The position numbers and the translations under genes were made by a program. From Primula veris (taxonomy: Eukaryota > Streptophyta > Magnoliopsida > Ericales > Primulaceae), in the NCBI GenBank assembly GCA_963682055.1, contig OY821744.1, positions 31,720,967-31,784,966 of the forward strand: a DNA stretch of 64,000 nt. The letters run 5' to 3'. A model generated the notes under the pieces. It did no database searches and had not been told where the DNA came from. It saw nothing but the letters and a program-made list of their open reading frames with translations. Positions 23,460 to 35,489 of this stretch are shown in pieces (within the stretch, counting starts at the first letter, position 1; every line of letters begins with the position of its first letter).

Positions 23460-26400
23460 CATTTGAGACGTGATGACGTCTATGGTGAACAAATGTCTGA
23501 AATTGACATATTGGAGCAATCCTTCACCAAAATACTGGCTTGGCAATTGTATTCCATAAGCAGTATCGTGAATTTATATTCACCATGTTCCTTTATCGCC
23601 CATCTGTTATTGGATAAGAAAATTACCCCGGTGAGTAGTTTTAATCCTATTGGGTCAATGACGAATTGTTTGCCTGATATTAATGCTCTTCGTGTATATT
23701 TTTCCCACGAATCGAGAACCGAGACAAGTGTTATTTGTCTCGAACTGTCGCGATCCCGATGAATCGCCTAGCCAAGCGAGATTTTAGACAATCGTCAAAA
23801 TCGAAAACTTGTGGCTCCAAGACAGTAATTGAAAGGAACAATATGGGTCGTTGTCACAAAGCAAGAGATAATGCTCAAGGAGCCAACTCTATGCTATAAA
23901 GACAAAGGTCATGCACGGTTACTCCCTAAATAGTTCAAAACTATTATATAGGTAAAAAAAACCCGATGCTAATGTGGTTAAAGCTAACTAAAAGGAAATT
24001 TTTGAGACCCCCGATTTTGTGGCTCAAATGAGTTTGGGACCTTTCTTTATTGATTTTGATAAATCATTGAGCCATTTTTTCGCTCATCTGGATTATGTTT
24101 TTCCATTTGGATTATTAATTTTCCATTTGGACCATACTTTTGGATTATGGTTTGCCTGTTTACTAAATTTCTCGAAATAATTTAAAGTGTTTTGAGCAAA
24201 TTCTTTTGACAAATGTGACCAAACTTTAAATTATGAAATTTTAGGCAATACTTGTGGTGTAGTTGGTTTTTTGGAAATAGTGGGTAACCGTGTACCACAT
24301 AATTTCACCAACTACTTGCCTAAAAGAGTACTCAGTGACAACGATTCTGGACCTGTCGTTCCAATCGAAATCTTTGGTAAAACCAAATTGATTTGTCAAA
24401 TATGAGGTCTTATACTCATGTAGGTCCTGCCGTACCTTGTTGAGTTATAAAATATTCGAGAAAACCAGCGTTATCTGGTAATAGCTCATGAAAGAATTAA
24501 AATTTCTTTACATAGTCTCAATTCAATACGACCAAAAGCGTATTTTAAAGGAGTTAAAATGTCTTTCAAGTGGTTGCTACCACATTCTTTAAAGCATTTA
24601 AAGTTACCTTATCATTTCGCCTATCGTCGAATGATAAAATGATTTAGATGCTAAGACATGATTGTCTGTACTATCATTCGCCTGTCGTCGATTGATAAGA
24701 GCATTTTGATATTGTGGCATTGACCGGATGAGATATTCCCGGGTCAAAAGACGATAGTTGATTTATAATCGCATCGCATTTGGATTCTCTTTGAGGATAT
24801 ATTTCGTGATTAATCCGAAATTAATGCCACTAATGCTCACTTTGAAAGACTAGTATGTGTAAAGATCACGAAATGAACTCGTAGAATTCTTGTAAAGAAT
24901 TGAAGGAGTTATTGTGGACTTATCCAACCATAAGACGGACCATAAATATAAATGGTTATGGTTGATGCATCGACAATAAGGTCACATGATTATTGTTGTC
25001 CACATAAATGCAGCACTTTCCAAACTTTTAGCCCTATCATTAAGTTGATGGCTCATGATCCGGATTATCCTGAAAAGTCTAGTCGACTTGATAATTCCGA
25101 AGAGTAATAATCGAAATTTCGATTTGAATTACTTGAGTTTGGAAATTGAAATTGAAATTGAACATCCTGTCGATTATGTTCAGACCCAAATGGACTCACA
25201 GAAAGTTTGATGATGCGACTGCAAATGATTGCACGCATTTCTTGGTCTTGCACACCAAGATTTATATTTCCGTGTGGGGTTATGCTATTTTGCTGCATTG
25301 GTCCGTTATGAGGCCCATAGACACTCAAACACCATATGCGTACCAGTTGGTTACTGGTTATGAGCCAGAAGTCTCATATTAACGCGTGTTTAGAGTGATT
25401 AATTAATATTTTGATTGAGCCGCTCTAGCGTTCAAAATATGGACCTCTGAAGGGGACATAAGTCGATTATGAATCTCCTGCCTATCATTTGATAGAGTAA
25501 CCTTGACAAGCGATCTCTTTACCGCATGATATGCGAAAGTGACATCGCTAAGACTGTTCTCCCCGTCGTTAGGGGGAGATTTGCATGTTACCGTTGATAA
25601 GGAACGACGTGAAGTAACGTGGCATAACCCACTCAGTCTTAGCTTGATCACCAAAACTGCACTTAGTGATAAGTAAGTGCATAGACTCCCTCAAGTCTAA
25701 CTAAATGCCAGACGCATTTAATGACTTTATGAGATGTCACGAGATCATTTATACCTGCTGCAAAATGCTTGCAAGGATAGATGTCCCTGTCGGACGCCGT
25801 GTTCCTGTCGTAACACGTTGCTTTGGCCGAACCCGCCAAGCAAAGGACGCTGCCGTCGGCCGTCAGTCTGTCGTCCTTCCTAAGATATGAGGAAGTTGAC
25901 CGGTTCTTAATTCGTTCAGCCCCAGAGGTGGTGAACTGAAACTCGTTTGTCGCACGAGATTATAAAGGATCAAGGAGATGTGTGATTTCCTCCTCATCCT
26001 AAGAATCTCGAAATATCTGTCGATCATGATATCTTAGACGATATTGAAGCGAAACGAGACTGTCATTGATTACTTGTTCATATATTCGGTGACGACTGAT
26101 AATATGAGCAAATTATGACAGGGAACCATGTACTGTTGTCTGAAGTCAACGTAGAATAGACTGGACTAATGGAAACTTACAATCCAAGTAGAACCCTTAG
26201 CGAAAGTGTGTTCGGACCTGTAGCTCCAACACCACCAATGTTAAACGAGTTCGTTTATTTGGTTATTCGTAAGGAAAAGTGATGAGAATAATGAGATTGT
26301 AGAATACCCGCCTAGTAGCGCAAGGCTTCTCTCACACATTGGAATTGATTACGAGATGGTTGATTTCTTCGTAATGGACATTATAACAGTCCCCTACTTT

Positions 26401-27400
26401 ACCAGTTTAGTAGTTTCCGGAAAACTGAGTATGTAGCCATGAATGTGGTCACGGTTTTATCTCTATGGGGATTTAGACAAAGAGATATAGATGAAGGTCC
26501 CTGTGTGACTTCATGTGCTTAAATCAAGTAGTTTCTGACCACGGAACACGATCTCAATTGACTGAGACGTTCACTATATGGATTAATATAATCCGAGCGG
26601 ATGTGGTATACCGCCTAAGTGAGTACTTGATTAGCTTGGGATACTTGAACAAGTATTATGCCCTTGCGTGTTTTATTACGCGATCCATTTTTGGATTTGC
26701 CTTCGAGATGAAGGATTTTGGGAAGACACGGTAGTGACTCAACCTGATGATTGAGTCCCGTAAATATTGAATCTAAGTCCATGATTCAGACTACACCCAG
26801 AAGGTGTTATGACGTTTTAGTTATCATGACGCTAAGTCGTCAGATTCTCCCATGATCGTTCGATCACTAGACATTGATATAGACCCAGTCCGTCCCTGAT
26901 GAGACGATGAAGAGATATTGAACAATAATGTTCATATCTACGTACAATAAGCGCATCATTGTACTTGGTTTAATGTGCTAGGACGAACATCTCGTCTGTT
27001 GTGAATGGTATAGCTCGACACAACATCGCGCTAACACGCTGCCATCGAAATGGCACTAAAGACACATTCCCTTACCTTATGGTAATTTTGGAAGTGGGCT
27101 AGTTTATCCCATTTGCGTCATCGAGTGTACCTACCCCCTTCGGTACTCGAATTAACGCAACCCTTTTTCGGTTATACCGATGCCGGTTACTTATCAGACC
27201 CGCATACGGGATATTCCTAACATGGTATGTCTTTACCATTAGGAATAAGGCGACATCTTGGAGGTTTTGGAATGACTCCAAGTGAATCACTCTGATCTAT
27301 TCGTGCTCTATGAGACGACTAGAGAGTGTATATGGCTTCGAGCTAGTATTAGTCATATTTGAATTACATATGTTCTGTCTCACGATCCAGATAAAACACT
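23460..27400 (+). pseudogene. Eroded copia gag-pol
   Basis: Fragments of copia pol can be read only by changing frames and passing many stops. Near 25340 there is 'PYAYQLVTGYEPEVS', as in the integrase C-terminal part. Near 26207 there is 'ESVFGPVAPTPPMLNEF', which precedes the reverse transcriptase core, and near 26470 'YLYGDLDKEIYMKVP'. Near 26600 there is 'YRLSEYLISLGYLN', and near 26700 'FEMKDFGKTR'. Near 27175 there is 'YTDAGYLSDPHTGYS', from the RNase H region. A gag-like trace ('EIDILEQSFTKILA') sits near 23500. None of the enzymes can be made from this copy. Confidence 0.8.
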
Positions 27401-27499
27401 TGTCATAGAAGACAACTTGTTGTTATTGATCAAGAGAGACATGACTACATTATGCTATTTAGCATTTCTTGCCGAAATTAATCTTCACAAATGAAGTTT

Positions 27500-28160
27500 A
27501 AGAGCATCCAGTTGAATGCTCGTTCTATTCCACGTTAGATTTTCTTGCATCCAGTCGTATGTAAGTAAATGAGGCATCCAGTCGAATGCTCGTACTCTTT
27601 CTTGGAATATGAAATCTTTGCACCCAGTTGTGTGCAAGTGAGGGGGAGCATCCAGGTGAATGCTTATTGCACTAATTACTACTTAGTCGAAATCTTCGCA
27701 CCCTGTCGTGTGCAAGTGAGGGGGAGCATCCAGTCGCATGCTCGTGTACTCTTTTTGTTCTTAGACCAAGGTTTTTTCCCACTGGGTTTTCCTTGGCAAG
27801 GTTTTTAGTGAGACACGTTCCCATCATACCTCACTTAAGATTGCCGAAATTAGGGGGAGTATCCTGTTGTATACTTCTTACCACTGTGTACTCTTTTGTC
27901 CTTCGACTAGAGATTTTTTCCCACTGGGTTTACTCTAGCAAGGTTTTGATGAGGCACCTGTTTTGTGGTTGATCCCTACTACTACCATTGTTGCACTCTT
28001 TTTCCTTCGATAAGAGATTTTCCCATTGGGTTTGCTCTGACAACGTTTTGATGAGACACACTGTTTTGTGGTTAGTTACTTACATGATATTTCGGCCTAT
28101 ATCATTCGGCTACACAGTTTCTCCTAGGTACCGGTTTTGTCCCACACTGGGTTTTCCGGC
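27500..28160 (+). repeat. Tandem repeats before the 3' LTR
   Basis: The phrases 'gcatccagtcgaatgctcg' and 'gtgtgcaagtgagggggagc' alternate about every 95-100 bp between 27500 and 27750. A second phrase, 'cccactgggttt', recurs near 27778, 27915, 28023 and 28145 followed by 'gcaaggtttt'-type endings. Such purine-rich and 'cactgggtttt' repeats are common upstream of the polypurine tract in copia elements. Confidence 0.8.
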
Positions 28161-28251
28161 CCTAAGGTTTTTATGTGTTTTAGCACTGCGAATGAACTCG
28201 ACTCAGATCGACTGCATGAAGACGAAGAATTCAAGACGTCCAAAGGGGGAG

Positions 28252-28463
28252 TGTTGTAAGATATAATTGGACTATTGGACTTGTACTTTATGGGCCCAAG
28301 TGGGCTTATAACCCTATCCCTCTATCTATATAAAGAGGGTTAGGGGTCTTCTATTTGAGATTCATTCATATACATTCTGATTAATAAAGACCTACTGTCC
28401 TCTCTCTCTATATTCTCTCTATGTCTCCTATATAATATATATACTGAGCTAATATGTCACACA

Positions 28464-28466
<3 letters not shown>
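28252..28466 (+). repeat. 3' LTR of the copia element
   Basis: 215 bp, preceded by the purine tract at 28241-28251. Beyond it is the catat duplication, which runs into an (AT)n microsatellite of about 28 bp. Confidence 0.93.
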
Positions 28467-28500
<34 letters not shown>

Positions 28501-28713
28501 AGTATTTGAATTAAAAAAACTTATCTCATAAAATTTTCTTTTATGATGTCATTATGTTTTTTCTTTCTCCAACAAATTTATATATTAGGTTTAATGCCTC
28601 GTATATGTAAAAACATTATTCACGAACTTTGTCTTGATATTTTTCAATACCATTTCCACACAGGGTATACAAATGAATAAGTGGAGAAATCTTTCTAGTA
28701 GTATTTTATTACA

Positions 28714-28926
28714 ATGCTAATACCTGAGTTGATTAATTTGTACAGTGAACCTTTGAATGATATTTGTAAGACACTAAACGATCATACTCGAACCCTAAAT
28801 CATAATACTCAATATTTAGAGGATCTAACTCAGTCCCTCAACGCACATATTGAGCGCTCTTCGAATTTTGAAATTTTTAAAACCAAGGCACTTAACTCCA
28901 TACTCGAGAACATGAAGAAAGAGTAG
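28714..28926 (+). CDS. Small open reading frame, possible gene or exon, unidentified
   Basis: The 70-residue frame begins ATG and ends TAG. Its composition looks protein-like, with spaced Leu/Ile giving an amphipathic helical pattern ('LNDICKTLNDHTRTLNH') and a charged end 'ILENMKKE'. I do not recognise the family. The T-rich DNA downstream (28930-30700) resembles intron or UTR sequence of a plus-strand transcription unit, but no further exon can be supported. It could be a short coiled-coil protein, an exon of a larger gene, or a relic. Confidence 0.3.
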   Translation: MLIPELINLYSEPLNDICKTLNDHTRTLNHNTQYLEDLTQSLNAHIERSSNFEIFKTKALNSILENMKKE

Positions 28927-30735
28927 AAAGTGATTACCATATTTCCTAAAAGTTGTTGATTTTCGTTTCTAAGACTTCGTGATTTAGAGTTCATTGAATT
29001 TGCTGGTATTTCTTAAAGGTTGTAAGTTTTTCATTACTTTCACTACTTATTTGCTTATATGCGGTGTGATAATTCTAAGAATCATGATGCGTAAAATTAG
29101 GTTATTCTTTTGCTTTTGGTTATTTCGTACTCGTGAACTCGGTACACGGTTACCTTTGGGACACCAAAATCTATGAGTAAGAACCGAAGGAGTGATTCAA
29201 TTTATTTCAAGATACCAGGACAATGGAGGAAAACTATAAACTCTGCTATGGATCCTTTAAACTTGCAAAGTACAAAGGTGCTACCAAGTTGATAACTTAA
29301 TATATAGCGTAATTTCATATACTGACCTCAGTAGATTTGCTAAGAAACTAATTTGCTTTTCTTGGAAAAAGATGGAAGATGGAAAAGAATATAAATTAGG
29401 CACACGTTCTAAATTGCAATGTTAATGGTCTTTTTATGTATTTATATAATTCTCACTCTTGACACCAAGTATTGTTTTTGGCCTTGAATGCCTATCTTTT
29501 TTTCTTAGGACTAACGAGGGTAATAGAACTTGCTTGGTTCTTTTCTTTATGTCTGTAAGAAGGTACTCTAATTGAGAGAACTGCTGCTAATATTTCCTTA
29601 TTATTCAGCTAGATTTCTGTCCCTTTGATCAAGCATCCGTTTTAATCTCAGAAGAAATCATAAGTTTGGTGTATTTTCAATAGACTGGTTTCATTAACCT
29701 TTAATTACGTAAGCTATGTTGTGTTTTCTGCTTCTTGTTAACCTTTTCTCTCCTTTTTTTGACAACCCGATACAGAACTTCAGAATTTTCTACTGTATTC
29801 CGTACAAGATTGGTTTCTTGTGCGTTAGACTATACTAAAAACTCTTATATCACAACTTATTTTTTACTTGGTAACTGAAAACCAGAAATATGAAAGCATC
29901 GGGAGCATTTTCTCATTCTTTACATACGTTTATTTGTACTTGATGTTAAATAAAAATACTAATACTTTCCGTATTCTCTACATGTAGATGCAGTTTTCTT
30001 GGCTTTGTTATGGGACAGACTCAATTTAAAGTTAAAACTCCTATCTTTAAATTTTGAGATCTTACTTTCAAAAATCTGCTCTTTATTTTCATAGAATCAT
30101 AAGTGAAGTTAACCATAATGCCTACATTTCTAGAATTAGGATAGTCGTATTGTTGTCTTGTTTACCAATCAGTTTGTTCCAGCTAAATTTTTCTTTGAAT
30201 CTTATTATGTCGTTTTTGGCTAGATCTTTCAAGATCATTTTTTTTTCTTGAAAGACTTGCCGCATATGTTGATCAGCTAAAAGCTGGTATTGTCTGGTTT
30301 TACATGATGAAGCTTGAAAACTAGACGTACCCAGAGTTTATTTTTCTTAAGCTTAACTTATTTGTTTAAAAACTGCAACCAAACAAGCTATGTGTACTTG
30401 AAACTTTGAAAGGTAACGTTGTGCTATAAAACGTTCAAGCTAGCACACTATTATCCTTCATAAAGTAGGGTTCATAGCTTGAAACTGCGGATGTTAAGCA
30501 AATAACATAAGACATGCTGCAATCATACAAAGCTTAGAAAAAGTAGCTTGAAACTTCTAGCTTTATCGAACAAGAAAAAAAGAACATCTTTGAATTGGAC
30601 ACCGAGTTCTTACATACTTGTAAGCCAAAATACAAACTTAAAGCTGCGAATGAACCAGATTCTTAAACAATTTGAAGTGAAGAGGCTGGCAATGTACATA
30701 TGCGTTGTTACATTCTTTTATGCATATTTATATGT
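28927..30735. other. T-rich stretch without a supported gene
   Basis: Composition resembles intron or UTR DNA of a plus-strand gene. A 39-codon frame starting at 29173 has no recognisable features. Nothing firm can be annotated. Confidence 0.4.
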
Positions 30736-30737
30736 TA

Positions 30738-32993
30738 CAGTAGAAACTCGATAAATTAATACTCGATTATTTAATAAACTCTCTAAGATAATATTTTTGG
30801 CCGGTCCCGACTCGGGGATAGGGTGCTAAATTAATAATTCGCTAAAATTATAAGATAATACATTTTTGATAATTTATTTAGACCACATATAAAATATAAA
30901 TTAATAATTCCTTATATATAGCATATTACATGAATGATTTACGAAAGTTTATTGAAAAATGACTCAATTGTCTTTTGTTTTTTGTTGAAATCAATTTCCC
31001 CTTGAATCTCGTCTCTAATTTTCCTTAGCATGGTAAGAACTTCTGGTGTTGTTTTCTCATAGCTCAACAAGAAATTTTTCAATGTGATTGCCGCTTTAAT
31101 AGATTCGTTTCGCGAATGGGGCTCCATTGTAGAACTTTCATCATCTTATTCATCGATATCATTTTTATTAATTCCAATAACGCTTTCAATAATTTCTTCA
31201 TCAGTCAACAACTGTGCAACTACATTTTCTTCTGGGTGAGTCAGAACATCTTCGACATCCATTGCATTGCGATAACCCAACTCTTTGATCAAATTCTGGA
31301 GTTCTTGAGTGCTTTCACCACCTTCATCTGAGTTCTCAAAAGTCACGTTATCTGTTGATCGAAGTTTATAATGACGAAAGCAGTTCGCAATTGTATTTGC
31401 ACGAACATGCATAGTCCATGCTGAAATTGTAAGATTCATTGCATCTAACACATTTATTTTTGCTGGATTTGGAACCCCTAATTCATAACCCATCCAAAAG
31501 ACTTCTATAAAATCGACAACGATAATGCATCTTAAAAGCTCGTATGATCCCCGCGTCACAAGGTTGAATTTTTGAAGTTGTGTTTGGTGGAAAAAAAAAT
31601 AATTCAACATTTCGTAATCCTTCAATAATTTTTGGATGAGCAGGGCAATTATCCACAATCAAGAGAATTTTTCTTCCAACCATTTTTTTATCAAGTTGGC
31701 GAACATATTCTTCAAATAACACACCAGTCATCCAAGCTCGTTTGTTAGCACGGTACTCACAGTTCAGACTGTTCAAGTTTACATTCTTGAAGCACCTTGG
31801 TTTAGCATATTTCCCAATAATCTATAAAGGAAGTTTTTCCGAACCGTCCTCATTACAGCAAATAGCAACAGTTAATCTTTCCTTGTCTTGTTTTTTCCCT
31901 TCAAGCTGCATTGTTGCAAGGGAATGATCCGGTTGAAGTTTAAAAAACAAACCTGTTTAAGATCAAAACATGTAAATAATTACATCACTAAAGTACAAAA
32001 TATAAAATAAAATAATAAAAAAACAAACCTGTTTCATCCATATTAAAGATGTCTTTCATTTCAAACTGATCAACTTTGTCTCTTATGGATTTTAATTTGT
32101 CCTCCATGCCCTCCATTTCAACAGATCCACTCTCTCCGAAACGCCGGAAATTTTTAATTCCATATCTTGCTTTGAACTTTCCAAGCCAACCAATAGAAAA
32201 AGTAAAGTCTGGAGTATCCACTGGATACATATCTTTCATGAACTTTTTCGCCTTCTCGATGATTAGTTCACCTGTCATATTCACATGTTCTTGATATTGA
32301 AGAATCCATTCATAGAGAGATTTTTCTAGGTCAGGAAATTTTGCCGGTTTGTGTCGCTTAACATCGCCTCTTTCGGGAGCAAGTGAGAGATACTCTAAAG
32401 ACCGCTTAACTGTATTCGATATTGTCGCTTGACTCACCTGCAAACCATAGTTACTATGAACCCATTCTTGCAATTGCTTTTGAGTGAGACTTGGATTATC
32501 CTTGTTGTGCTTGCATAATGCTCTTCGAATCTCGTCTGTCATTGTTGTTTTTTTCACAACTTTAAGATGGGAAGCCATGTTGTGTGTATGATTTGTTTGT
32601 GTTAACCTATTTTGATCTTGTATTTATATAGAAAATATTTTTAATGTCCATAAAGTGATACATTGAACACAAAAAACATAATAAGGTGGGAGATTGAAGG
32701 TTTCTTTCAAATTGGGGCCTTCATTTGATATACATGCATTTTATCAACTTGATTAATTACAATAATTAAGTGGAAGCTTGAAAGGTGGAAGCTTGAAAGG
32801 TATTTGTAAACTAAGTGAAAGGTTGAAAGGTGGAAGCTTGAAAAGTGTTTGTAAACTAAGTATTTTACTATAAATTAATAAAATATTAATTAATATATAA
32901 ATTAATAATTATTAATTTATCGATTAATTAATAACTCTTTTAATTAATAAATTTTGGTGGTCCCAAGTGTATTATTTTATAGAGTTTCTACTG
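30738..32993 (-). mobile_element. pogo/Tigger-like DNA transposon
   Basis: The element begins 'cagtagaaactcgataaatt' and ends with the reverse complement of 'cagtagaaactctataaaat'. It is flanked by TA on both sides (30736-30737 and 32994-32995), the target duplication of the Tc1/mariner superfamily. It spans 2,256 bp and carries a minus-strand transposase of the pogo type (CENP-B-like DNA-binding part plus DDE part). The transposase has two lesions, so the copy is not autonomous. Confidence 0.9.
31146..32578 (-). pseudogene. pogo-type transposase with two lesions
   Basis: Exon 1 is 32578-32029, the intron is 32028-31953 (GT-AG, 76 nt) and exon 2 runs from 31952 to about 31146. The N-terminal part ('LCKHNKDNPSLTQKQLQEWV', 'VSQATISNTVKR') is a helix-turn-helix region, followed by a CENP-B-like domain with 'FTFSIGWLGKFKARYGI'. 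The catalytic region shows the first Asp in 'FNMDETG' across the intron, the second in 'LLIVDNCPAHP' and the third in 'QPCDAGIIRAFK'. Lesion 1 is TAG at 31822-31824 inside 'EKLPL*IIGKY', where relatives have Trp. Lesion 2 is one extra G in the GGG at 31489-31491, which shifts the frame before 'YELGVPNPAKINVLDAMN'. Otherwise it is well preserved, so inactivation is fairly recent. Confidence 0.88.
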
Positions 32994-32995
32994 TA

Positions 32996-34006
32996 TTTAA
33001 TTTCGACATTTTTACCTCCTAAATGTAGCAATCAAACCCTTAACTAAATATACTCAACACCCGTGTGTCGCCATTAATTTTCTAAACAAGTTTCTTATAG
33101 ACTGAAGTATTGAAGAACAAGACAAACAGTTTTAAAAAAACAAAATGAAGAAGTGACGAAACAAGTTCAGCATATTCAATCAAGTTGGTGCGAAGATACC
33201 AAATAAAAGGTCAAAAAGTATGGACTTGATTTCGACCAATACTCTTTTTCACGATTATCTCAATCTAATCGCTTGGATAATGGCAAGTTTGATGATGACT
33301 CGTTGTTGGAACATTCATCTGATAGTAAAATCGACAATTGTAATAAAAGAGAATTTTTTAACAAGATCGGGAAGTTATTGAGGATAACGATGAAAATAAT
33401 TCATCAAGGGAATTAGCTTTTCATGATCTCCGTCATGTTTTCGTGTGAATAGTGTATATGGGAATATGATTAGGAGATAAAAGAGTTGGAAAGCCGACAG
33501 AGATATAGTGATTTAGGGCTTCCATGAGTTTCAAAAATCTTGGTTTTCGGACAGGAAGGCTTTGCTGACGTGGTCGTAGATCGATTTGAAGTAAATTCAG
33601 GATTAGCTGAGAAGAAGTTTTTAAATTGTTGAAACATGCAGCGATTTGAAGTATTCATTCAAGGAAAATTTGAAGCTTCATCAAAGAGCTGTGCCGCATA
33701 GTTAAGGATTTTATAGCTTTGACATACATCGGTATATGTTTTTCTCGTGCCTAATTTACATGTCAGTAAACTTGTGCGGATGATAATGATAGAAAATTAT
33801 TGCGTTAAGTAGAAGAAGTACAATCCACCATTATAGGAAAGGTTATTGTGACATGAGTATTCCAATATGTTTTTTTCTCACATACATAACCATATTAAAA
33901 GACCAAAACATCATTGTTAAGAAGTATCATTCTTCCACTTTATGTCACCAATTTTATCTGGTGAGACTGAAACAGTACATTTATTATTCCACATTTGATG
34001 GTTTCC
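32996..34006. other. Intergenic with a possible decayed coding remnant
   Basis: From about 33120 to 33440 on the plus strand, protein-like phrases such as 'FDQYSFSRLSQSNRLDNGKF' and 'SSRELAFHDLRHVF' appear in shifting frames with stops between them. This suggests a degraded gene piece I cannot name. The rest shows no coding signal. Confidence 0.3.
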
Positions 34007-34019
34007 ATACGAATTTCAT

Positions 34020-35476
34020 TTTTTTTTTTAAATGAATTGTGGGGGAAATCCCACTTATTTATTATTAATAAAATTGGAAATAATTAGTAACACAAAGAGT
34101 GGCACTAATGTTACAAAATTGAAACAATCAACTCAAAACGCTGAACTTTACAACTTTATATGACTGCTTTATAAATAAACTAAAACTCAAAGGACTAGAG
34201 AAATATATATATACTGGACTATGTAACACACAGCCCAGATATCCACGTGTCAGAAATCCCCCAATTCTTATCTGAGAATAGAGACCGTCTTCACTGAGGA
34301 GAGAGAACCTCTCCATCTTCACCACCTACTTCAACACAGTCCCAAAAAAAAACTCCATTTTCCTTTAACCAAACCTTAGATTTGGGAGCTCTTTGGCTTC
34401 CAGATCAATTATGTTCTTCATCAACAAAGTCAAATCTTGTTTTTCTAGGAATTCTTTAAATCCTTCTTTGCATCCACTATTTGCCAAAGTATCTGCTGCA
34501 CGATTCGCTTCTCTTACCACATGCTTTACCAGGTAAACTTTGCCTTTTAATCTACTCTTAATCTCGTCTATTACATGTCTAATTAATCAAGGAACTGTTG
34601 AATTTTGTGTTAAAATATTTACCAATTGGAGTGAATCAGATTCCAAAATAAAAGTATTCAAATTCGATAGTTGTATCATCATTAGCATAGCTTTAGCTTC
34701 TGATTCTAATGCTGATAAACTCGTAACTGTAGCTTGAAAACCATAGATGAAGTTGCCTTTTGAACCTCTGATTAAACCACCAACACCACTAGAATTCGAA
34801 GAGGTTTTATAGCACCCATCAATATTAATTTTCACATACCCAGCTGGAGGAAATAACCATTTCACTATAGTGACCTTTTTGGCTTTTACACCCTTTTCTT
34901 TGATAATTATATCATTTATGTTCCAATTCAAAGGAAAAATACTATTATTTTTGGAATATAAATATAATGAATCAGTGACATTAGAGCAAATGACATTTGC
35001 TTTCATTTCCATTTATTGAATTTGTAATTACACCTTGCTTTCCAAATTTCCCATACAATAATAGAAGGTAGAACCTTTTGCATAAAAGAGTTGATTTGAA
35101 CTTTACCTTCTCTGGAGAGAGTCCACCACTTTAAGAATCTTCCTTTGAGAGTTAAATTAGTATTTTTAATACCCATCAAACCATCAAATTTGGACCATAC
35201 TTCAGTGGCAATTTTTCCTGTACTAAACAGATGCTCTCTATCTTCTTCTTTAACACCACAGCATTCACACTTCGAAGCTAACTGTATTCCAAATTTCCTT
35301 ATTGCAGATTCTAAAGGCAGAGAGTTGTTGAACAATTTCCATACAAAACAAGTGATTTTAAGAGATAATGCTGAATCCCATTTAAACTGATAAAACCAGC
35401 TAGCTTCATACTTCACTCTAGTGTTTTCCCAAGCAGACCTAAAAGAAAAATTTCCTAACTTCTCCTTATTCCAAAT
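34020..35476 (-). mobile_element. 5'-truncated LINE (L1 type)
   Basis: A 13-bp duplication, atacgaatttcat, flanks it (34007-34019 and 35477-35489). Next to the left copy is a poly-T run, which is the poly-A tail of a minus-strand element. This is the signature of target-primed reverse transcription. Only the last 1.45 kb was copied: the end of ORF2 (zinc-binding region and RNase H) and the 3' UTR. The 3' end ('tgtgggggaaatcccac') resembles that of the larger LINE at 45.5 kb, so both belong to one family. Confidence 0.93.
34400..35476 (-). pseudogene. LINE ORF2 C-terminal fragment (zf-RVT and RNase H)
   Basis: It starts mid-protein at 'IWNKEKLGNFSF'. The zf-RVT part follows ('ITCFVWKLFNNSLPLE', 'KCECCGVKEEDREHLF'), then RNase H with 'INIDGCYK', 'ALESEAKAM', 'LESDSLQLVN' and 'ANRAADTLAN', so the usual acidic residues are visible. 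A frameshift near 35010 separates the two parts. A TGA at 34587-34589 replaces a Trp found in the sister copy. It is not functional. Confidence 0.88.
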
Positions 35477-35489
35477 ATACGAATTTCAT

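Larger units (their letters stand above)
21652..28466 (+). mobile_element. Copia-type LTR retrotransposon, 6.8 kb, defective
   Basis: Two 215-bp LTRs (21652-21866 and 28252-28466) begin TGTTG and end ACAACA. They are flanked by a perfect 5-bp target duplication, catat (21647-21651 and 28467-28471). Directly after the left LTR comes 'cgttatcagcac', a primer-binding-site-like stretch. Directly before the right LTR comes a purine tract, 'caaaggggga'. The LTRs differ at only four positions (about 2%), yet the interior has no long open frame. Remnants of gag, integrase, reverse transcriptase and RNase H appear in the plus-strand order expected for copia. Confidence 0.93.
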
